Notes under the pieces: generated by a model
What the model was told of the DNA's origin: nothing
Databases searched by the model: none
Seen by the model: the letters and a program-made list of their open reading frames with translations, nothing else
Position numbers and translations under genes: made by a program
In this document: in pieces, positions 11,807-22,971 of the stretch
How positions within the stretch are numbered: the stretch's first letter is position 1
How the letters are laid out: every line of letters starts with the position of its first letter
Assembly: GCA_963932465.1 (NCBI GenBank)
Contig: OZ010794.1
Location: 212,735,748 to 212,799,747, forward strand
Length of the DNA stretch: 64,000 nt
Origin: Maratus speciosus
Lineage: Eukaryota; Arthropoda; Arachnida; Araneae; Salticidae
Direction of reading: 5' to 3'

Positions 11807-12159
11807 AAGCATATATCACTTCCACAATGACCAACGTTCAGATCATCAAATGAATGGCGTTCACTTACTTGATATAAGGAAAATTTTTATTACAATATTC
11901 TGGTGGAAATGTGGCATTTCAGAATTAAAATTAAGTGGTCCAAAAATAAACCACCGCCCTTGAAGGAATTAATTTTGACAGCAGTATTTTTCAAAAGTTT
12001 TCTTTGATTTATTTATTCTGAGAAACATAAAGTGGAAGAAACTTAAAAAAATATTAGTGTTCAAATTTAAGGGGCCGTGCAAACGCTGAAAATAAACCGC
12101 CTACAACAACCGCCATTTTGTATCAGCGCTCAGGCCTAGTATTCAGGGGGCGGTGATCC

Positions 12160-13130
12160 ACCTGTCAGTTTGAAGGAATTTTCGTAATGCCGGTTCAAAC
12201 TCATACCAATAACTTTAAATACAAATGCGCCCCTTATATAAATACCTTATCCATTTAGAATTTATGTCATAAATAAGGCAAAAATTTCTATTATTTTTTA
12301 CGTCCGTAAGTTAGCTTCTGTGATAATAAAGCCCTGGCACAATTTAAACCATGGAACTATTAATAAAGAGGAATTGACATATTCTTAAAATAGTGAAGCT
12401 TCAACTGTAACCGCTTTCACAAGGTTTGGTTAGCTCCAGTGAAAACTTCCACAAGTAAATTTATATAGAAATTTTCTCCGTATTTAAAGGCCTTATTAAT
12501 ACAAAATTTGAGTCATAAATAATGGCAGAAACATATTTTCAATTCTACTGGTGTAAGTTTACTTTTGCGGTAGTCAGACCCTTCGTTTCCGCCATATTGT
12601 GACTACCACTGAAACAAACTTACTTTTTGAACAGCCAAACTGACACCAGTAAAAACAAATAGAAGTTTTTAACATATTTGTGAGAAAATATTTCCATGCA
12701 TAAGACGCTTAAATAAGGTAAAATTTTCTATTCAATTTTACTGGTGGGAAGTCCCCCCCCCCCCGGTGGTAATTAGAAACTGTTGATCCGATTTAAACGA
12801 AACAGTCGCCATCTTGTGGTAACCCCCTCAGTTACTTCACTCGCAACTGGTAGACAGTGCACTATATGTCTCCTCCTTTTTATTCATATCTCCATTATTT
12901 AAACAAATAAAGTCGCCATTTTGTGATCACATTCTGAGTTACTTCACTTGCAACCGGTAGAGACTAAACGGTCTGTATCCTGCTCTTTTCTCATAGCTCC
13001 ATCCTTTCAACTTAGCCATCTATAAGAAATAATGGCATCTAAACCGTTTGCGATTAGCGTCAAGTTATAAACTTCTAAGAATCCTACGAGTATTTTTTGC
13101 ATTATTTAATCAAATTATTTCTCCGATTGA
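12160..13130 (+). repeat. E-type repeat fragments
   Basis: Contains ACTATTAATAAAGAGGAATT, CTGGTGTAAGTTTACTTTTGC and GTTACTTCACTCGCAACTGG motifs, plus a 12-base C run near 12,757. Non-coding and related to 18.5-19.2 kb and 30.1-30.4 kb. Confidence 0.55.
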
Positions 13131-14057
13131 GTTAGAAAACAATATCTAATTTAAAAAAAAAAAAGAATATGAAATATTAAAATTTCTAAAAAAGACGCTT
13201 GTTGGCATAGCTGCCAAATTTTCGCTTTTTTTTTGTTATTGTTAAAATTTACTAGAAGATTTTGCCTTGTTTATTCTCATATTCTGGCGATTAACGCTTT
13301 ATCTACTGCCTTTTTTTCATGTAATTTTTTTCAGTTACTATAATGAAAATTAAAGGACATACATAAAAAAATACTCACCCGTGAGAAATTTCATTCGTTA
13401 GAGATAATTAATTAAAGTGGTACTTTAAAGTACCGTTAGTACACTATGCCTAAAATATTCTCGTAACCGAAAATCCACATGGTATTTCAAATAAAGTTTA
13501 AACTCTTAAAAATGCTAAATGACAAGAAGACACTCACAAGTTAACAATAAATTTTTTTTTTAAATTGACATAGTTTTATTTTACACTTGAAAAATGAGTA
13601 AAAATTGAAATGTCATTAAATAATAATAATAATAAAAAAATAAATAAAAAAATCCGATCTTGTTAACAGTCCTTTAGTTATGCAACGACTATATTCCAGG
13701 AACAACATGTTCTCCCTCATCTCCACATATGCACTACATGAATTTATATATGCTATTTCTATCATAGCAAAAAGATCCGGTGCCACAACTTTCGCGATTT
13801 CCTATGTAAAATAATAAGGAAACTGAAAAGAAATACCAGGAAAATCATTACTACACTAGAATTTAGTAATTACTTATAAAGGAGATAAAAACGATGGATA
13901 ATTACACAGACGAAAAGTAAACAAAGAGCTTTTCTCCAACACCCAGTGTTCTTGCGGGACTTACAGATACCACTGAATAATTCAACTGTTAAATCAAATA
14001 CATACACCGATCACCTAAAATAACTAGTCAAATTGTATTCTAAGATTATAATCAACA

Positions 14058-14093
<36 letters not shown>

Positions 14094-14241
14094 AACCCTT
14101 ATCTTATATCCTTTACTGTGTTAGTGACAATCTTTACAAAATATAAGCACAAGACACATCGACTTTTTCAAAGATAGCTTCCTTCCTCGCTAAAATAACA
14201 AACCTAGAACTACTGCTGCAACGTATCCTGATAAAGTGGAG
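13130..14241. other. AT-rich spacer, no gene seen
   Basis: Holds a partial fold-back (GGCATAGCTGCCAAATTTTC at about 13,205), a degenerate AAT-rich run near 13,620 and a poly-A tract at about 14,060-14,090. No open frame with recognisable content. Confidence 0.6.
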
Positions 14242-14452
14242 TTAACCCCTTGAGGGGCACCGGTATATATTATATACCACCTACGATTAATGAAGTTTTA
14301 CACCAGAAAAAGTTTATTAGATTTTACTTTTCTAACATTGGTGGGAAAAAGCCGTAGAATTGCTTTTACTTATTTTGAAATAGAATTTTTCAAATATTCC
14401 GGTGGGAATTCAGCATTTCACAAACGTAATTGCTTGCCCCTCAAGGGGTTAA
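14242..14452. mobile_element. TTAA MITE, family A (copy 5)
   Basis: TTAACCCCTTGAGGGGCACC to TTGCCCCTCAAGGGGTTAA, 211 bp. The ends are almost perfect inverted repeats, so this is one of the best-preserved members. Confidence 0.85.
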
Positions 14453-14490
14453 AAGAGTGTCTTTGCAAAGTACCATTAGAATTTTAATAA

Positions 14491-14709
14491 TGACTAATTC
14501 AATGAAAACTTCTCATATCTGTCACACAGCGGAAAATTGCTATGCTTGTTGGCCACCGTTATTTTCGAAAAGATTGCTCCGCCTTATTCAATTGATGAGA
14601 TATCTCCAATAAAATAAGTCACATTTTTCCGTTCTAAAGTACTGGTAGCCAATAAGCATAGCGATTTTCAGCTGTGTGACAGACATGACAAGTTTTCATG
14701 GAATTAGCC
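14491..14709. mobile_element. Fold-back MITE related to 1,547-1,753
   Basis: GACTAATTCAATGAAAAC pairs with GTTTTCATGGAATTAGCC, and TGTCACACAGC with GCTGTGTGACAG further in. About 219 bp, non-coding. Confidence 0.65.
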
Positions 14710-14845
14710 TAATATTAACTATGGGATGAAAGTTTATAGTAGTGGTACTTATAAGATCCGTCATTACATAAAGGGTTAAACAAGGAGAACTTAACTATTG
14801 AATTTTAGTGACATGTAAAAAAGCATAAAATATGGCAGCTGTGCC

Positions 14846-15189
14846 TTAACACCTTGCGCTCTGGCCCTGTTAGCGTAACTATGTCAGTAGCCACCAGTGG
14901 TGCCGCATCTGGTAAATATTTTTTTCTTTTTTTTTTTTTTTATAGAAATATTGAATATACACCACAAATTAAATTATACAAATCCAATTAAGTTAATTGG
15001 TAATTCAATTTTACTGGATTAATGGAAAATCACTCATGTAGTAAAGCAAAAATAATAGATAAAACTTTCTGGTAAGAAATCTGAATGCCTAATTAAAAAA
15101 ATCAACCATATATCAAAATGTCGTCATTCTCTAAAATTACAAAAATAGCATGACGTACGCAGCGTACGTCACAGAGAGCAAGAGGTTAA
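14846..15189. mobile_element. TTAA element (CACCTTGCGCTCTG ends)
   Basis: TTAACACCTTGCGCTCTGGC to CAGAGAGCAAGAGGTTAA, about 344 bp with an internal T-run. It lies directly 5' of H block copy 1. Confidence 0.6.
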
Positions 15190-15835
15190 ACGTTAAACAG
15201 TCAAATCCAGCGCAATATATTCGTATTGATTTCGGATAGCGCTTCTCAAGTAATTGTATAACAAAACGCACTTCCTGACAAAAATGTATAAAATGTAAAT
15301 CAAAGAACAGAAAAAATTCAAACTGGACGACCCTGCAATTCCTACCAGTCAACAAATGAATATTAATTTAAAGAAATTTAAGATAATGCCTTGTTATTAT
15401 TTAAAATATCTTTTTAAATTTCTATTTTCACATTTAAAAAAATCGTGTTTGATAAAAACAAACAGCATTTCCATAAATTCTCTATTTAAATTTTAGTTAC
15501 TTTTTAAAAAGGCAATAAAGAAAAATTCACTGCCTTGTGCAGGAAAATTTCAAAAAAGAAAATTCTAAAACTGCGTGCGTGTTTAGTGATTGTTGGTGTT
15601 CACTAATCAAAAATGAAATTTTGCAAAATTATTCATATGCAAAGAAGTACTATTTGAAAATTTCTCATATTAAGGAAATTGGTCTTGGAATTCCCAAGGA
15701 GTCTGCACTGCAATTTAAAATAAGAAAATTTTCATTTAATATTTTAATTGCAGGAATCGTAATCGCTGTGTTAATTCACAGAATTTGTATTATTTTTCTT
15801 GTGTAAGATAATAAGGTAAATTTACATTAAAAAAA
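15190..15835 (+). repeat. H block, copy 1
   Basis: Non-coding repeat of about 0.65 kb. Markers are AACAGTCAAATCCAGCGCAA, AAAAAATCGTGTTTGATAAA and AAAATTCACTGCCTTGTG. Homologous to 28,605-29,215 and 42,243-42,800, same orientation. The short open frames in it are not conserved between copies. Confidence 0.7.
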
Positions 15836-15839
15836 ATTA

Positions 15840-15869
15840 GTAAAAAAAAAAAAAAAAAAAAAAAAAAAC
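15840..15869 (+). repeat. Poly-A tract
   Basis: A run of about 28 A residues directly after H block copy 1. It could be a retroposon tail, but no matching 5' end or duplication was identified. Confidence 0.8.
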
Positions 15870-16286
15870 AGTTGGAAGTTGTACCTCAAACGTGGAAAAT
15901 GTGGTTCGTTCGTACCGTAACTTGTTTTATAAATATTCAGAATTTATTGCAATAGCTTTTTCACTCTTATGCGAAAATGCATGAATACAAAATTAAGTAC
16001 GATTATATATATTAAATTCAGTAATACGAAAATAATATGACCTCATCTTAAATAGGACTTAATCACCATGGTAACCTAGAATAATGACCCATCATAGGAT
16101 ATCGTTGAATTAATTACGTATGGTAGGATTTAATAGAATAAAGAAAACTTTTATCAGGGTTGGTCCAGTATTTTTAAGCAGAAAATTCGAGTAGTATAAT
16201 CGCGTGATTGCAAATGGCAAGTTTTTCGCTATGAAAATACTGGTGTTAAGTCAGGGAATTCCCTGACTCGTAGCAATCCTGTTTTT

Positions 16287-16494
16287 TTAACACTAGATCT
16301 ACCTACTGGAAATTTGAGTCAAGTTTTATAAAAATATTTCACACCAGAATTTTGATTTAAAACAGTTTAACTTTATTATTTAATGTTTTTCTTCTTTGTA
16401 CCTTTTAAATTTATTTCAAAAGCAAATTTCTGGTTTGAAGCGAAACATATATGGTAGCCGTCAAAATTACGGCTCACGGTAGTTGTAGTGTTAA
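16287..16494. mobile_element. TTAA MITE (TTAACACTAGATCTACC family)
   Basis: TTAACACTAGATCTACCTAC to ACGGTAGTTGTAGTGTTAA; same family as 4,563-4,770. About 208 bp. An 18-bp perfect palindrome lies just upstream at 16,250-16,267. Confidence 0.75.
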
Positions 16495-16503
16495 TATTTT
16501 TTT

Positions 16504-16905
16504 ATACCCCTTAATTCTCGCTACCGTGATATTCACGGGCTGTGTGTTTTATTCAAGTTGTTTGATTCCCACCAGTTTTAAGTTTAAATAGTGTAACTGG
16601 CTTTTTATTCTAGTATTTTACCTGTCATTAAATAAAGTGAAAATTTCTTTTTCAAAAACTTGGTGGCAATAAGCAATCTGAAGTTTTAAACAGCATAGTT
16701 CGTACGCCTCCTTGAATTTCGCAGACCAGAAAATCTTTCGGCACCAGTATTATTTTATAAATAATCTCTTCTTAAAAAAAGGCGAAATTCTGGGCGTTCA
16801 GTGAAAATTTCTTTTTTTATAAAAAGATGCTGGTAGTTTCCTGGAGAAATAACGGTATCCGTACGAACCATGAACAGTAATTTAATGGGACCGTTAAAGG
16901 GTTAA
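16504..16905. mobile_element. TTAA MITE, family B (copy 1) with nested fold-back
   Basis: CCCCTTAATTCTCGCTACCG opens it (left TTAA mutated) and CCGTTAAAGGGTTAA closes it. Family B is normally about 215 bp; the excess is a second fold-back at 16,699-16,869 bounded by CATAGTTCGTACG/CGTACGAACCATG. Confidence 0.7.
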
Positions 16906-17179
16906 GTTTTGATTCAATTTCCGTAAAAATCTGAAATGACTCGACAAATTTCTGCAACGATTATATACATTTAATTATAAACCATTCGATTGGGTAGTTT
17001 TTGTGCTGTTATGTGCAGACAGACGGGCGGACTAGACAACGACTATAGGAGCAACGTATTTATATAATTCCGATCTCACCTAAAAACACACCCTGTCATT
17101 AAATTTTGCGATCTGACATTAACCACCAACATATTACTTATCAGTAATCCAAGATTTCTTTATTAAGCAAAAATAATGT

Positions 17180-17200
17180 TTTTTTTTTTCTTTCTTTTTT

Positions 17201-17246
<46 letters not shown>

Positions 17247-17399
17247 TGTGAAAGTATTTTCCTAACTTTTGTGTCCAGTTAAATTAAAAATTATCATTTT
17301 ATGTAGCTTATTCGCTCGTTAAGCAGTCTACTTATGTTTTAAGTTTTCCAATTAAAGATATCTAATACAGGTTTTTTCAAATAATTGGAATTCTTTCTT

Positions 17400-17431
<32 letters not shown>

Positions 17432-17450
17432 TCTTTTTTTGCTAATTTGG
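17180..17450 (+). repeat. T-rich and (GT)n low-complexity tracts
   Basis: Poly-T with interspersed C at about 17,180-17,233, then a GT run, and a second T/C tract at about 17,390-17,440. No gene seen. Confidence 0.85.
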
Positions 17451-17642
17451 TATAAAGCATCATTACTGTAATTTATTTTAGAGCATTTTTGTATAAAAAT
17501 AACATTTTTTAAATTTAAAGGTCTACATAATACATTTATTAAAACTAAAATCAGATTTCCAAAAACTGGAATTAAAGATTTATCATGGATGAAGATTTAG
17601 AATATATCTGCCAATGATATTCTAAAAAAATGTGTTCGTTAA

Positions 17643-17846
17643 TTGTTGATATATATACTTGCCAACCTCCCGCTTTTTTTAAACAAAAAAACGTACTTTC
17701 AACCAGAAAATGTATTAAATGAAATGTTTTTACTTCAATGAGGTAGTTATTTGAAAACTTCATGATTTCATTTATTAAATAAAATTTAGGATTTAAAGTT
17801 TGTTTTGTTGAATTAAAAAAAGCGGGAGGTTGGCAAGTATGGCATA
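17643..17846. mobile_element. Fold-back MITE (ATACTTGCCAACCTCCCGC ends)
   Basis: ACTTGCCAACCTCCCGC pairs exactly with GCGGGAGGTTGGCAAGT, enclosing about 165 bp of AT-rich sequence. The terminal ACTTGCCAAC is shared with 26,703-26,942, suggesting one superfamily (probably hAT). The open frame across it is an artefact of the arms. Confidence 0.75.
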
Positions 17847-17855
17847 TATTTAGGA

Positions 17856-18570
17856 AATCACTTTCATCGAAAAATAAAGGCTGTCCCTCATTACAAGCCA
17901 ATTACCAGTACAAAATGCACACTTTTACTGGATTTGACTCTGTTACAATTTTCAGTCCTGTTTTGATCATTTTTGAGGAAAAATGTCTGAAAATTCCTAA
18001 ATTATAACTCATTGTGAATATCATGGCCTACTACATCGTAGGTTACCATCAACTCAAGTGAGAGCGGCAATCATAACACCTTTTTCCTATAAATTAAATC
18101 GTATTAATTAATTGTTAAAGTTTATCTCAAACTCTGCAATTGTTGAGTTGAAAGTTATCATAAGACATTAATGGTAAGTCAGCGGTTGTCGGTTGTTTTA
18201 TTGGAAACTTCTTTACTGTATATTTGTCTCGAGAAAATTATGGAACCTCAAATGATTAAATAATAAAAAGCATATACACAGCATAATTATAGAGAAAAAC
18301 CTACCGGTAAACAATGATAAAAACTATCCTCAAGTAATACACTTCTTGAATTTCCAAAGGGTATGGTATCCCTATTTTCAATTAGAAATAATAATTTCTA
18401 AATCTAATAATTTTGCTTCAAAATAAAGATTCTTTTACGGTTAATAGCAGATATTCTAACAGTTTTAAGCAATTAAATAGGACGAAAAATTCTATTCCAA
18501 ATTTGTGTAGAACTGCTTGCACCGTGTAACTATGAATAAAGAGGAAATGACATATCCTCAACATGGAGAA
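17856..18570 (+). repeat. D block, copy 2
   Basis: CACTTTCATCGAAAAATAAA, CTGTTACAATTTTCAGTCC and GAAAAACCTACCGGTAAAC follow in the same order as in copy 1. Runs into E-type sequence at about 18,530. Non-coding. Confidence 0.7.
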
Positions 18571-18810
18571 ACTTCTACTGTAACCTGTTTCACAGTGGCT
18601 CATTACCGTCGGTGGAAACTTCCACCAGTAGTTTGAATAGAAATTTTCTCCTGATTTAAAACACTTACTAATGCAGAATTTCCGTCATAATTATGGCCAA
18701 ACACAGATATTTATTTTAACTGGTGGGAGTTTACTTCGGCGGTAGTCAAGCTCTGTGTTTCATCAATATTGTGACAACCTGGATTTACAACAATCTCTTG
18801 TCAGTGCAGG

Positions 18811-19027
18811 TCAACCCTTTCCGGCGCAGTGTGTCCAGTCTGGACACACCTAATTTTAATTCCAACCTTGCAAATGGCACCAAGAATATTTAACAAAATT
18901 TAGATTTTACAGTGAAAGCTTAATTTAAGGAGTTTTTATTTTCTAAAAGAAATCGTTTGCAATTCCCGGTGTCAGTCAATATTCTCTCATTTTGCGAATA
19001 GAATTTGTCTGCGCCGGAAAGGGTTAA
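18811..19027. mobile_element. TTAA MITE, family C (copy 3)
   Basis: TCAACCCTTTCCGGCGCAGT to GCGCCGGAAAGGGTTAA; the left TTAA has mutated to TCAA. Length 217 bp. Confidence 0.8.
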
Positions 19028-19533
19028 AGAGGTTATAATATTCGGGCCAACTTCTAGAGTAAAAACGAAAAGCAATTTTTACCATATTTGTGTGAATAAG
19101 ACGTTAAAATAAGCAGAAATTTTCATTTAAAAATTTACTGGTGTAAGTTTGCTTCGGCGGTAATGAGAAACCCGTTGATTCGATGTAAAAAAAAAAAAAA
19201 AAAAATCCCTGCCGGCTCGGGCCTACAGGCGGAGGTAGATTTCGAAGTTAAGTACTAAATTCACCAACAAAACTTAAATCAAGATTAAAGATAAACCCAG
19301 TTCCTTCGCTAAGAATGAGCTCTAGGGAGCTAAACCTTTTGTGAAAATTCTTATATACACACACGCATGTATATGGAACAGGTTTAAAAATGGCTAAATC
19401 AAATTCAGAGAACCTCAAAGTGTTAAAATATGTTAATATTTCCATACTCGAGTTTTTATCATGTTTTAATACGTTTCTTCAAACTCAATGACGTTACATA
19501 TTCACCTGCTGTGGTCCATTACATTTTCAATAT

Positions 19534-19800
19534 GACGCAATATTTTGTTGTTTTTTTAATTCGTCAAACTATTTATTTCATTTTGAATTTTCATGCAGAA
19601 ATCTTGCTCTAGAAAACTTATGACGTAATATTCAATTTGTTTTCAATTCGTCAAACTATTTATTTCATTTTGAATTTTCATGCAGAAATCTTGCCCTAGA
19701 AAACTTATGACGTAATATTCAATTTGTTTTCAATTCGTCAAACTATTTATCTAATTTAATTTTCACGTGAAAACATTGCATTAGAAAAACAATTGTTGTG
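19534..19800 (+). repeat. 87-88-bp tandem repeat, three units
   Basis: Units start near 19,534 (GACGCAATATTTTG), 19,622 and 19,709 (GACGTAATATTCAATTTG). Each holds AATTCGTCAAACTATTTAT, and the first two also carry TTTTCATGCAGAAATCTTGC. The last two unit starts are nearly identical. Related degenerate units are at about 670-920. Confidence 0.8.
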
Positions 19801-20068
19801 GTGAGAATTTTATTGCTTTTTTTTAATTGTTGGCAACAGCTATAACGAAAAATATTTATTTTCTCCTGCCATTGTTGCGTAAAAGCTGGTTTTATCAGAA
19901 TCATGTTAAGACGGTATTCAAAATTTTAAACCTTCCCCATTCCCATTCCCTTGGACCGATTTTGCTCATTTTCAATCCCCGCCGAGAAATTAGCCATCTT
20001 AAAGTTGTTGGCGAGTTTGAAGACGTTCCGTGCATAATTGCGACTTTTATCGTGCGGACAAAATTTAG

Positions 20069-20071
20069 TAC

Positions 20072-20106
<35 letters not shown>
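20069..20106. repeat. (CATA)n/(TA)n microsatellite
   Basis: CATACATACATACA followed by a TA run, about 100 bp left of the Naiad element. It produces mirror open frames on both strands that are not genes. Confidence 0.9.
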
Positions 20107-20202
20107 AGCTCAGAAAAATCAAAAGTAAAACTAAAAGTAAAATATAAAAATAAAAATAAAATCCATGCGATAAGCGCTACAGCTGCATATAACCACACAG
20201 AT

Positions 20203-21192
20203 TATATATAGCACATTATGTTTTAAATGCGTTTGTCGGACCCAGAACCCTGCACCATAAATAAACTAAGTATAACCATAAAACATCCAAGAAATTTAAA
20301 CAGATATAACCTGAACAAGAAAAAAACAACAAAAGGCTGTGGCCTCTTCAGCGGTGGGCATTTTAGAAAGCACAGCAATGTTTCAGATTAATTACAATTT
20401 GCAACAAACTATTATTCAGTAGTGGCAGTGGGTTTCGGCCAGAGTGTCGCAAAGCATAAATCAAATGCATAAAAACAATTGAAAGCATATAGCGAACACT
20501 CCCCCACCGGACCCGACGCCACAATAAACAGTGCATCTCGAAGATACAACTGATTCAGAACGTATGTGTAATGTATACTGAAACAATAAAATTATTTTAC
20601 CCAAATCCGAGCAACACAGCCACAAAAACAATAACTAAATTCCAGTGATCCATAATCTGTCCGTAAACGTTCCATGTCTGTTGCCACACAATTGCAGACA
20701 TCCTTGTAAAACCGTCCAAAAAAGGCTTTAGGTTATACAAATCATTAACTGTCAATCGCATAGCAACTCCTCAAAAATGAAGACTGTCTGTAAAACTAGT
20801 ATATTTATTAATGAAATTCAAAGGTATATTGTTTTTATAATACAAAATGCTGGTTAAATTAAAAAGTTCTTTAAAAAATAAATTTTTATTCGAACAGAGT
20901 TTATAGTAGCGAAAAATCTGACCTATTATGATATTGACGTAAACGCGTTTATGGATATTTGAACTCCAATTAACTAAATGGTTAACCTCAAAATTAAAGT
21001 TATCCCGTTTATTATAAATTGATATGTGTATACCGTTTGAAATGTTTATTTTCAAATCAAGATAATCAGCAGCATTATTATTTTCATTTGTTTTTTTTCA
21101 AAACCAGCATATCAGGATAAATGTTACATGATATCCCCAAAAAATCGCGATCACAGTTCAAAATTATCAAATCATCGATATATCTAAAAGCC
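20203..21192 (-). repeat. Left inverted arm (3' fragment of the Naiad)
   Basis: Reverse complement of 22,972-23,960 with only a few differences noted by eye. One extra A (a run of eight instead of seven near 21,090) shifts the RT frame. Single substitutions occur at about 20,250 and within the SECIS loop. The remaining open frame, 20,771-21,055 on the minus strand, is the RT C-terminus from residue MKINISNGIH onward. The near identity implies that both arms arose together or recently. Confidence 0.9.
20689..20758 (-). promoter_or_regulatory. Second SECIS-like copy in the left arm
   Basis: Reverse complement of 23,405-23,474 with one substitution just before the AAA, in the apical loop. ATGA, AAA, the GA and both helices are kept. 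Confidence 0.7.
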
Positions 21193-21880
21193 TTTCCATT
21201 TTCATGGTTTTAAAAATGTCAGAATACAAATTTTAGAGCAGGTTTTTGATCACGCTTTTAGATTGCGTAGTGAAAGTTTTTATATTTTGCGTACAAAATC
21301 ATTATATCCACATGGGTTGAATACTAAAATTTGCTAACATACAGAGGGTTCAATATGTATTTATAATCTCTTTTCATCAGTTTACAAACCTTCATTTTCT
21401 TACAATAGAGGGAAAAGGGGGAATCACTCAAATAAAGCACTGTTTGTTAAATATAAAAATATAAATCCAGCCATAGTATTGCATGACTTATACAATCTTT
21501 TTAATAAAAATTACAATATTAAAGAAATTAAAACTATTTTATTCAGTCTAAAATTTAAACTTTTACGAAGATTGCAGCAGAAGATTAAAGAGTTTACTAG
21601 TGATAACACACAGTTTAAGGATTTATTAACGGACTTTTTATTATATAAAATAGGTAAATATCAAGAGTTTAAAACTGATAAAATATACTTCGTTTGTACA
21701 TTTCAGCAAAAGAGTTTTGATAACTTATATCTAAATAAAATTGTTACCAGACACAATGAAATTTTTCCAGTTAAAAATGTGTCTATTATTTCAACTTACA
21801 AATATACAAATACCTTGGGTAATAAATTATTTAATTATAGAGAAGTTGCACAGGATTTGGACTCCTACTTGAATTTGTCT

Positions 21881-21883
21881 TGA
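21881..21883 (+). other. In-frame UGA at the first position of the CxC motif
   Basis: The reading is Leu-Ser-UGA-Glu-Cys-Gly, so UGA occupies the first Cys of the CxC linker motif that defines Naiads. Candidate selenocysteine codon. The alternative is a TGT/TGC to TGA mutation. Confidence 0.7.
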
Positions 21884-22297
21884 GAATGTGGGAATTTTCA
21901 GAAATCATCCTTTTACGATAAAAATGCAAAGCATATAGTTACAGGTGACCTTGGTTTTATATCCAACGATGAATTGAAACAATTAATGAAATACGGTACT
22001 AAATTTAGATTAAACAAGAAGATTAATTTAAAAAAATCTTTCAATCTATTCAAATCTGAATTACATATGTTTATACTCAATTTAAGTTACAAATTCAATA
22101 AACCTATCCCCCTTTTCAATGAATGGAAATTTAAAATATTGGATGATTTTAAATCATTTCAAATAAAATATATGAATGATTCTTCTAATTACACTTACCA
22201 TAGAATAAATGCAAATTTAGAGAAGGAAATATCGAAATTAAAAAATACCTTTGTTTTTTGTTCAGTCGATAAAGCATCTAACAATTTTGCAGTTATT

Positions 22298-22300
22298 TGA
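22298..22300 (+). other. Second in-frame UGA, after DKASNNFAVI
   Basis: The frame continues uninterrupted on both sides (AVI-UGA-KSYYANM). From memory, related proteins often have Cys here; that is inference. Candidate selenocysteine codon. Confidence 0.6.
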
Positions 22301-22971
22301 AAAAGCTATTATGCTAATATGATATTTACTGAGCTTAACAATAATGTCACCTACAGTTTGTATAAATCTACTATTCAGACACTGATTAAGAAACATCTGG
22401 CCTTTTCAAAAAAGGTTAATATTCCTCTGCCTAAAGTAAAAAATTTGTCATTTCCTTTTCTTTTCGTAACACCTAAATTTCATAAGATACCAATTAAGTA
22501 CAGATTTATTTGTAGTAATGTAAACAGCATTGGAAACGGATTTAATCGCAAATTTGAGGAAATGTTAAAAAAGATTTTAAATATACTAAAATTTAAGTAT
22601 AAAGATAGTAATATGTATTGGATTATTTTGAACAGTTATGAGATCAGGAATGAACTAATTAAAGATGATATACAAAGTGTCCAGACATATGATTTTGAGA
22701 ATCTTTTCACAAACATTCCTATTGCAGGGTTAAATGATGTCCTTTTAAAGATTGTCGATTTAATTATAGCTGACACAGATTTAGATTTTAATTTATTTAA
22801 ATTATTATGTAATTTTTGTTTATATAACAACTATGTTTATACAGGTTCAAATATATATTTACAGAATAATGGAGTAGGAATGGGAACAAGTTATTCTTCA
22901 ACGGCAGCTAACTTATTTTTATTTTATTATGAATTTCAATTTTGTAGTGTCAATAAAGATGTTAATTTTCT

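Larger units (their letters stand above)
10989..11871. mobile_element. GC-richer insertion bounded by 14-bp direct repeats
   Basis: CGTTCACTTACTTG occurs at 10,989-11,002 and 11,858-11,871. The insert is GC-richer than its surroundings, has no open frame, and carries three ~70-bp tandem units (11,191-11,352) and a family A MITE (11,596-11,806). The long target duplication would fit a non-LTR retroposon or a solo repeat; class not determined. Confidence 0.5.
10886..11972. mobile_element. TTAA MITE split by an ~870-bp insertion
   Basis: Left part TTAACCCTTTCAGGAGCAAG; right part ends CCGCCCTTGAAGGAATTAA. Without the insertion at 10,989-11,871 it would be about 215 bp, as for the other TTAA families. 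Confidence 0.65.
10790..12154. mobile_element. hAT-like element (CACCGCCCCCTGAAT ends), heavily nested
   Basis: The left end has a C-run then CCTGAATGGTAGAACTGAGA; the right end carries GCTCAGGCCTAGTATTCAGG then GGGCGGTG. The same TIR bounds 57,572-58,053, where an 8-bp target duplication is visible. This copy contains a TTAA element (10,886-11,972), itself holding a GC-richer insertion and another MITE. Confidence 0.65.

Noticed and set aside
12750..12770. C-run as a regulatory or telomeric sequence
   Set aside because: It is a simple homopolymer in a degraded repeat; no telomeric motif is present.
17572..17901. 109-codon minus-strand frame
   Set aside because: It runs straight through both arms of a fold-back MITE; the protein repeats its own arm sequence.
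19225..19255. 5S rRNA-like stretch (TTTCGAAGTTAAG)
   Set aside because: Only about ten bases match and the remaining 5S structure is absent.
19827..20198. Three overlapping frames of 73-106 codons on both strands
   Set aside because: They are driven by the CATA/TA microsatellite and the low stop density of that stretch; no domain-like sequence.
20771..21055. Minus-strand frame of 94 codons as a separate gene
   Set aside because: It is the inverted copy of the Naiad RT C-terminus (identical to the end of the plus-strand frame), cut off by an extra A.
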